A stretch of 64,000 bases of DNA, taken from Ilyonectria destructans (Eukaryota; Ascomycota; Sordariomycetes; Hypocreales; Nectriaceae). Below the pieces are notes generated by a model. It did not search any database and had not been told where the DNA came from. It saw only the letters and a list, made by a program, of their open reading frames with translations. Location of the stretch: contig JAHEWK010000011.1 in NCBI GenBank assembly GCA_020740775.1, forward strand, positions 2,170,001 to 2,234,000. Direction: 5' to 3'. The translations under genes and the position numbers were made by a program. This document shows, piece by piece, positions 57,149-64,000 of this stretch (the first letter of the stretch is position 1; each line of letters starts with the position of its first letter).

Positions 57149-57597
57149 TTATTGGGCTGTATCAAATTGTACTGAAGGATTGTGTCAACCAGGTGGAATA
57201 TTAATAAAGGTCATGGGTGCCTCAAAAGGGGAAACAAAACCAAGTAATGTAGCATACATCTGGGCCAGGTCACGTCAAGATTTAAATGGGTACAATTAAA
57301 AACACAGATGTCCTATGCCAGGCATATTCGTAGATCGCATTGATCTGCTGTTGCTGAACCGCGCCATTCCTTGGCCTTGTGTCACACTCGTCTCTTTTTT
57401 CCTTGCATTCCCAAGCATCACTGTCCATCCGCACCTGAGATGACCTTATCTCCAGTCTTTCTCGCTCCGGCTTCCCATCATGACCGACCGTTCCGGTCAA
57501 CGTTCCGGTCAACGTTCCGGTCAACGTTTTGTTTCACATCGACCTTTCAATCACCAACCCCCAATTCCAATCATTCTAATCCCATTCTAGACACGGT
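57149..57597. other. Convergent intergenic region with 12-bp tandem repeat
   Basis: 3' flanks of the DUF1479 gene and the BAP31-like gene. Three perfect copies of a 12-mer lie at 57490-57525. No gene seen. Confidence 0.6.
57490..57525. repeat. GTTCCGGTCAAC x3, perfect tandem 12-mer
   Basis: Three identical 12-bp units in the probable 3' UTR of the BAP31-like gene. The units contain overlapping CCGG and GTTCC/GGTCAAC half-symmetries. Function is unknown. Confidence 0.9.
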
Positions 57598-58417
57598 TTA
57601 TTTGGCCTTCTTACCCTCACCATCCTCTTGGGTGGCAGAGTACTTGTCGCTAAGCTCGTCATAGCTCTTGTGGAGCTGCTGGCTCTGCTTCTTAAGAGTC
57701 TGAAGGTCCAAGTCCTTGAGCTCGAGCTCCTTCTTAAGGGCAGTGACCTGCTCGCTATCCTTAGCGTCCTTGTTGGTGCTCTCGTAATCGCGAATCTTAT
57801 CCTCAAGGCGCAAGACATCGATGATCATGACGTAGGTGCGGTTCAGGATGAGGGAGAGGAAGAGGGTGAAGCCACAGAGGTACATGTTGCGCTGGGAGTA
57901 GAACTTGCGAGCCTGGACTTCGAGACGCTCGTGGCCCATGACACCGGCACTGCAGAAGAAGGCGAATGTTAGCAGAAGCAACATTGGTGATTTTGTGGGA
58001 TTGCCGAGGGACTGGGGTGGGCTTGGGGGATATGACGTACCCTCCCTTCTTGGCCTGTTCGGTGGCAGCCGCGAGCTCAAGCTGCACGCGGTAGACACGG
58101 TTCACGCTGTCAATGAAGAGAATGAGAATGAAGATGAATGTAATCTTCATCCAATACTGTATCTTGGCGACAATTGGATTCTCGGAGATGAAGCTATTCC
58201 CACCAAATCAGCTCTGACGTCGGTTTAGCGGGGGAGGGGCGGCACGCACGTGAAGATCTTGCGCTTGGCGTTAAAGGGCAGCGGCACGATCAGGAGCATG
58301 AACAGCGTCATCTCGAAGACGAGCAGAAGAAACACCTGTTGTCGCATAGTCAGTGCCTGGAGCTTCGCAGCTTCGGCCAGCGAGGGGACGACGCACGAGG
58401 GTGTAGTAGAGCGTCAT
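57598..58417 (-). CDS. BAP31/YET-like endoplasmic reticulum membrane protein
   Basis: Four exons, 58397-58417, 58250-58335, 58041-58193 and 57598-57949, encode 203 residues. Introns are 61, 56 and 91 nt. Three membrane segments are seen: about 7-28 (LVFLLLVFEMTLFMLLIVPL), about 50-66 (KITFIFILILFIDSVN) and about 105-126 (LCGFTLFLSLILNRTYVMII). They are followed by a cytosolic coiled coil (about 130-190, KDSEQVTALKKELELKDLDL). The protein ends KKAK, a KKxx dilysine ER-retrieval signal. These features, and the 'NPIVAKIQYWMKI' and 'ARKFYSQRNMYLCGFTLFL' blocks, match BAP31/yeast Yet proteins, which act in export and quality control of membrane proteins at the ER. Exon 1 encodes only seven residues. 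Confidence 0.94.
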
Positions 58418-59134
58418 GTTGACAGTTGTGGGGAGGCCTCAGCTTCGAAATAGCAAGAAGTGTGGTGGTGATAGGCCTGGAAAAGACGTGGAATCGAGAG
58501 GTTGAGTTGGATGCGAACGAGACGCAGTTCGTGGGAAGCTCCTGGTTTTGTATCCGTCAAGTCGGTAGAGACGGCAACGTGTTGGAAGCGGAGGAAAGGT
58601 GGTCAGTTGCCTGGCCGAGCTGTCGTGCGTTTCGTGGCAGAAAGCTGCTTCCGTCTTGTCGAATCGAGTCGACAACGTCATCGCCCACTGTGGCTGTGAC
58701 CTGGCGGGCACTTGCCGAGTGGGGCTGACGCCCTGTACGTACCGGGCTTGCCGGTTCTGCCAATCACAGAGTGCACATCTTTTGTGGCTCGTGAATCTGA
58801 ATTTGTGCAATAGTTATGAACATCTCAGCAAGGATGCGATTACACTATATTAGTTGCGTCACTGACTTTGGGATGAAGACAAGTACATGTGTGCAAATAG
58901 TCACTCTTCTTCAATCCCAAATTATCTTGCTACTCATCTTGTATTGAATCGCTGATTCTCAGACTAGTGACAAATGCAAAAACAAGTATACACACATGTT
59001 GAAGCTGCTCAAACCTCCCAACTACCTACCAATGCAATACCTTGCCCAATGTCCACCACCAGTTTCGCCATCCTTACTGCACAAGGTCCAAAAGCCAGCT
59101 CTCAATTATCTATCTTACAATCCATTAGAGGCCC
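58418..59134. other. Intergenic, BAP31 promoter and KMT6 3' flank
   Basis: 717 bp between the BAP31-like start and the KMT6 stop. No gene seen. Confidence 0.6.
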
Positions 59135-62100
59135 TCATTGACTCGCAACTACATGCTGATCCTCCTCCCTAAACTTCGCCGGTGGTCGTCGGTTCCTCAT
59201 CCCTCGATCCAGACGCTGTCGAACCATCACATCCTCCTCCTCCTCTTCATCATACTGATCTCCTATAGAGCGCTGCATGGATTCATCTGCCGCATCTTCG
59301 CTGTCGTCGATTTCTTGTACGCTGCCTCTAGATGGCTGTAGTGGCTGGGGAGTTTCCGCTGCCAGGGGTCTCACCTCGAGACTTGAAACTTGGGCTTGGG
59401 CTTGGGCTTGTGCAGGGGGCTCAGTTTTTGGCTGTTCATGAGCGGGGGCTGGAGGAGCGGCATGGACTGTAGTAGAAGCAGACTTCGGGCCCAGGCGCGG
59501 ATACTTTCTAGGCCTGCCGCTCCCGGGTCTAGCTCCGCCCCGTTTGCCCCGAGTCTTGGGCTCGCCTCGAACATTTTCCACCTGCTCAGATGCTTCACCC
59601 TTCGATGATGGCTGGCGTGGTCGTTTGCGAAGTCTCGTAGGTGGTTTTGTCAATGGCTCGTCTGAATCGATCGTTTCCGGCGACTGAGACTCGTCATAAG
59701 AGGCAGTTGCGTCGGTACCGGTTGGGTGATATTCCTCTTCTTCAGAGTCGTCTCGAATTCCTCGCTTGCGCTTACGGCCCGGTTTCGATGCATCCAACGG
59801 TTGCACGTTAGGCATTGGTGTATCCTCACCTCCGGGAGCTCGAGGCGTCGCCGCCGGGATCACCTTGCTCTTCCCAGGCTTCTTCTTGTCTGCCTTGGGC
59901 GCTTTTCTGGCAACTCCCTCGGCATTGTCAGTGCGTGGCCGACGCCCTCTCTTCTTGACCTGCTCTGATTTTCCTCCCGCCTTATGGTCGAGGAGCTTCT
60001 TCGTCAGGTTGGGGAAGTTCTCGCCATAATTGAAAAACAATTCTTCGCCAGCTTCGATGTCACGCATCGCCGTGAATTTGATCCGGTATTCGCCATTGAC
60101 GTAGAGGATTCGAGGCGTAATGTTGCATCCGCGCTTGTCGCTCTCTGAAGCGTGGTTAATGTATCGGCTCAAGTTGCCGTATATCGCTGCATCGACCCAA
60201 ATACCCTCGTTCTCCAGGAGAGTAAACACGTACGAGATGTTGGATTCCTCGTCAAAGACGTCTCCTCGTCTAGCTTCTCTTCGAACACCTTCATCGTGGC
60301 TAATGAGTTCTCCAACATACTCAATGATGAAGTCATCCTGGGAAATATCCTGGGCCGTGTAGAGGCCATATCCAACGCCCTCAAGCTGGCTCTGACCCAG
60401 AAGCAGGGCCTTGGGTGCCCCGCGTTGTAAGGCACAGTTCTGGCAACCGTTCGAATGCAGGGTTTCATCTTCGGCATTCTCTGGGTCGGCACGTTCCAAG
60501 GCACCACAAGCACCGCAGAGCTCTGGGTCACACTCACGATTCAACTGCACGCAGATGCAAGGCCGATCTTTTTGCTTCGAGAAGCACGTCTTTCCTTGCG
60601 AATGACACGCACAGCCGGTGAACTTGTATGCACATGTCTCCACCGAACAACCGCAGAATTTCTCGCAGAGTACGCCCTGTTGGACACACGTGCAGCTTTC
60701 AAGAGTGCATGGTCCGTCATGGGAGCACGGCTCGAATAGCTCCCGTCGCTGATGCTCATGGCTCACAGTATGGTCTTGCCAGTCGCCAATGAGCGCCTTC
60801 TTAAACCGGTCATACCACGAAACAGTTCTAATCAGCTGCTTGCTGGTCGGTTGAGGCTGCGGTAGTGAGATTTGCAGCATCTCGTACTCGCGGAAAACAT
60901 CATAGCAGTCGCGATCGAGGAAATCCGCGACCAGGCACATCGGGTCCCGCTTCACCTTGCTGCGATCTGCTGTAACAAGTATAGATCGTAAGACGATATG
61001 TTCATCCTCTGACCATGGAAGTCGCCTAATGTCCATGGGCGGAGAATTAAACTCCTGATAGCAATGGCGATGGCAGGGTTTCGAAGCGTTCGCATGACCA
61101 TTGACAACGACTTCGCCATCGGCTGGGACGCGTCTTCTCCGTTTCAACGTGTCTGAAAGACGTGAAATGATGGAAAATGTCCGCTTGCAATTCTGAGCAT
61201 CATACTCGCCATGTTCACAGGAGTGGCTGTAGCAGATGAGGCAACCCAGAATGCAATAGGTTCCCAAGTTGTACTCTGCCAGTTCGTCTTCATTCTCATT
61301 CTGAGAACTTGGGTTGTCCTTCGCCGTTGGTTTCGAATCCATGATGCTATCAACGGACTCGTCAAGCAAGAGCACATCGCGTAACTCAATCTGCTTTAAG
61401 TGGGGTTGGTCCTTGTGGAACACTAGATGAAAGGCTTCGGTAAACATCTCGGCCGCCTTGTTCGCATCGGAGGGGGTCGCCGTGTCGGCTTCGCGATGTG
61501 AATTCAAGATATCCGTCTTCTGGCGGGGGGTAATAGCATCGTCGGGCTCTCGGCTGGCCATGTATCGGATCAAAGTCGACTTGTTGCAGCCAGGAAGTGA
61601 CAGCCTCTCGAGCCAACCCTCGAGATAGAGGGACACTGTCGCGGCATATTCTGATCGGACAGTAAGAGAGACCTTGTCTTCTCGGCTCATTGGCTTGAAG
61701 CCAGATTTCCGATCGATGTCTTCCAATTCTTGCAGCCAAACATTATATTTTGACTCTTCCGAGCTCTCCAGATCTCTCAAGTGAGGGACAAAAGTCAGCA
61801 TGGTGTTCGGTGTCAACATGTTCTTTTTGATTTCCACGTGGTGGAATCGATACCGAGGAACACGCTCTTCGTCAGTCTGGATGCACACAACACCGTGTCG
61901 TTCCTCGCGACCATCCTTCTTCACTTTGCTGTGTTGTCTGTGTTGCTTATCTGGAGTCAGTAAATATATTACACGGAGAGGTGAGGGCAAGGTACCTTGA
62001 ACTTCACTCTCATGCTTTCCTCTAGTTTTTCCACCACAGGCTTGTCGCTGAGGCTGGCGAAGAGGTCCTTTCCTGTATGGACACGACGCTCAGTGGCTTC

Positions 62101-62661
62101 GGTCGAGTCGATGATGTAGGCCGCCAACTGAGCGTGGCCGTCTTTGATATCTTGCCGAAAAGTATTCAACGAGTCGACGATGCGATGGACATTCCAGCCA
62201 GACTTTCTGGGAGTTTGGACCACCTTGGGAGTCGCATCTTGGGTAGGCTGGAGGACCTTGACAGGATGGAGCTCCAAGGGCGGCGTTACTTGCTGAGAGC
62301 CGGTACTAACCCCGACACCGGACAGCCTGGCCATGTCGCGGGCATTGTCAGCGGTCGAAACCACTGTAGCCGAATATGATTGCGCTCTGGATGCCGGGTT
62401 CGGGGCATGCACTGGTAAGGTAACGGGGGTCTGAGCTTGGTTGATGCTGTTACCGCTAGGTCTTTTGATGGGAGGAGGGCTGATGGGATCCCGGGGGGTG
62501 GTGCGATGGGCGTGGGTGGCGGATGTGCGAGGGAAATCAAATCGATTCTGGAAGATACCAGCTGCGGCAGTCGGGGACTCTTGCTGGCGAGAGGAGTTCT
62601 GAGTCGAAAAGCCCTCAGAGTCGCTCGACGACCCCTGGGTCAAGTCAATGTCCACCACCAT
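59135..62661 (-). CDS. kmt6: Histone H3K27 methyltransferase, E(z)/EZH2-type (KMT6)
   Basis: Two exons, 61996-62661 and 59135-61945, encode 1158 residues from ATG 62661. The N-terminal 220 residues are Ser/Thr/Pro-rich. The middle holds E(z)-type helices and 'WSEDEHIVLRSIL' (SANT-like). The cysteine-rich CXC domain (about 628-724) runs from 'PCSHDGPCTLESCTCVQQ' to 'RECDPELCGACGALE'. The SET domain (about 733-865) has 'GVGYGLYTAQDI', 'RYINHASESDKRGCN' and 'ELFFNYGENFPNL'. PRC2 trimethylates H3K27 to silence facultative heterochromatin, including secondary-metabolite clusters in Fusarium. About 290 residues follow SET, basic and acidic with an AT-hook-like GSGRPRKYPR near residue 1034 and an AQAQAQAQ run. 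The intron acceptor is TAAG; the nearer CAG would shift the frame. The frame is open another 105 bp upstream without an ATG, so the true start may lie in an upstream exon. Confidence 0.95.
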
Positions 62662-64000
62662 GGCTGATGTCGACGGCGTATGAACAAGGTTTTCAGGATT
62701 GCCCCTCTCCTTCTCCCGTAGCCGCTTCCACCATTCTGCAAAGGGCGTGCTTGAGGCCAGCGTCAAGGCGGGCGCGGGGGAGACGGTAGGCCTGCTTCAC
62801 GAACAGGCGGTGTTGGAAGGATGCGAGGGAAAGGCCTGTCTGGAGGCCGAAAACGCGGTTGCGACAAGGCAAGATCTTTCCGCGAAAGAAAGAAAGCGCA
62901 GCCTTGGGGAAGAAGGGACGCGAGTGTTATCAAATCCGCTGGGCACTACCCGAACAGGCTCTATGCGACAGGAAGACGGTGCGCGAAAATGCGATGCATG
63001 TAACCGTCGTTCGCGTGTCGCACTCAGGCTTCTGGTGAATTGAGTGAACGAGTGAGTGAGAGCGTGAGTGAGGAACACGCGTTGAGGAGTCTGCACAGGG
63101 CGGCAGGGGGGCGCGTTACCAACTGAGTTTAGGCTCGATTACACTGCGCACGCTTTTCCACTTTAGACAGAGGCACCTGCCATGTTCCCACCCAGTACCA
63201 CAGCATTCAAGATACGGAAGGTACGGTGATAAAGAGTTCATGCATTCAATGATAAAATTGATAATGAACCATGTTATGCGTTTGGAGCCTATTCCGATAT
63301 TTTACCCTTGCGGCTCCGAATGGAACTTTCCGATTTGCAGGATGCGATTCTCGAACAGTACCGGCATAATACCTCTCATTAGCGGAGCCCGCTTTTGTTT
63401 GTCGGAAGCGCCGTGGTGACAGATTGCACATAGCAACCAAGCAGAATGTTAAGGGGATGAACGACGGACGAGTGTAACAACTAAAATATTTACATCTTTT
63501 ACATAGCGTCGGTCTTCTGGGTATAAGAGCCATTACAAGCACTAACCAAGCCCCAAGTTAAACAAATCCATCAAAGACAGGAGGACATCAAACAACGAGT
63601 GCATCTAATTACTTACGAAAGAAATACGACGACGGAGGAACGCAGCTAGACTCAGCCTCACGGAACCGATGGGCCCATTGGGCATATTAAGAATCAATCA
63701 ATCAGAGAGGACCCTGTCCAGTAGCTAGCATCAACACCAAAACACTGCACCCAAACGAAGGACCCGCGATCGTCAATCATGTTCCACGGGCTCGGGAACT
63801 GCTGGGGCCGACAAGGAACGGACAACCCTGAAACCCGTCATCCAAAAGACCCCGATGGCATAGTTCGATTCCGTCATTGTTCCTCTTAGTTGCAGGCTAG
63901 CGCTGCAACAGCCCGAAGCTTCGTGGGCTGCGAGCCGCATCCGGGATGGCCAGCCAACTGAAGTGAGACGTCCCCCAAATTCCCAAGCAAGGAGAATCCC
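62662..64000. other. Upstream of kmt6 to the window edge
   Basis: 62662-62766 continues the kmt6 frame without an ATG and may be coding. A GTGA-rich simple repeat lies at about 63043-63072. From 63.1 to 64 kb I see no supported gene; the minus-strand frame 63246-63542 has no domain. Confidence 0.5.

Noticed and set aside
63815..63883. tRNA-like arrangement: GGAACGG and TTGTTCC ends with GTTCGATTCC between
   Set aside because: The T-arm stem does not pair around the TTCGATT loop, and no D-arm or anticodon arm fits. Chance match to box B.

Overview
The window is nuclear DNA of a filamentous ascomycete. The genes have short introns (mostly 49-75 nt) with GTRNGT-type donors, CTAAC/CTGAC branch points and YAG acceptors, separated by long intergenic stretches. 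An AbaA-type TEA regulator, an E(z)/KMT6 H3K27 methyltransferase and a DUF7492-type secreted protein point to Pezizomycotina, most likely Sordariomycetes (Hypocreales-like). This placement is by recognition, not by search. I assigned 17 well-supported protein genes, resolved exon by exon where possible, plus a few weak candidates. No rRNA, tRNA, CRISPR or intact transposon was found.

Layout. 1-11.2 kb, all minus strand: the 5' part of a secreted DUF7492-type protein that runs off the left edge, the conidiation regulator abaA, and the five-RRM rRNA-processing factor MRD1. 11.2-26.7 kb: gene-poor, holding a seven-exon LC8 dynein light chain (14.9-15.6 kb), a doubtful small membrane or secreted ORF near 16.5-16.9 kb, and about 11 kb without convincing genes. 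26.7-36 kb, plus strand: elongation factor ELL, a frame-hopping possible pseudogene, an EFM2-like eEF2 lysine methyltransferase, and a Q/P-rich putative regulator with a SANT/Myb-like N-terminus. 36.6-39.0 kb, minus: a seven-exon fungal protein of unknown function. 39.0-45.5 kb: no convincing gene.

45.5-62.7 kb is dense: RPB10 and NAN1/UTP17 diverge from one 319-bp promoter, followed by a 2OG-Fe(II) dioxygenase, a tiny zf-met2 zinc finger, a helix-hairpin-helix protein, a DUF1479 protein, a BAP31-like ER protein, and KMT6 (E(z)) with a long AT-hook-bearing C-terminal extension. The right end (62.7-64 kb) has no clear gene.

The genes do not form a metabolic cluster. Most serve ribosome biogenesis and translation (MRD1, NAN1, EFM2), RNA polymerases (RPB10, ELL), chromatin (KMT6) or development (abaA). 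No new multi-gene system is evident. The most interesting points are individual: a possible His-brace in the DUF7492 protein, a stop-free 54-nt intron inside the AbaA TEA-proximal region, a DUF1479 protein whose expected metal-ligand His appears to be Tyr, an ELL intron that does not splice in frame with GT-AG ends, and a locus at 30.3-30.8 kb where coding signal hops frame.
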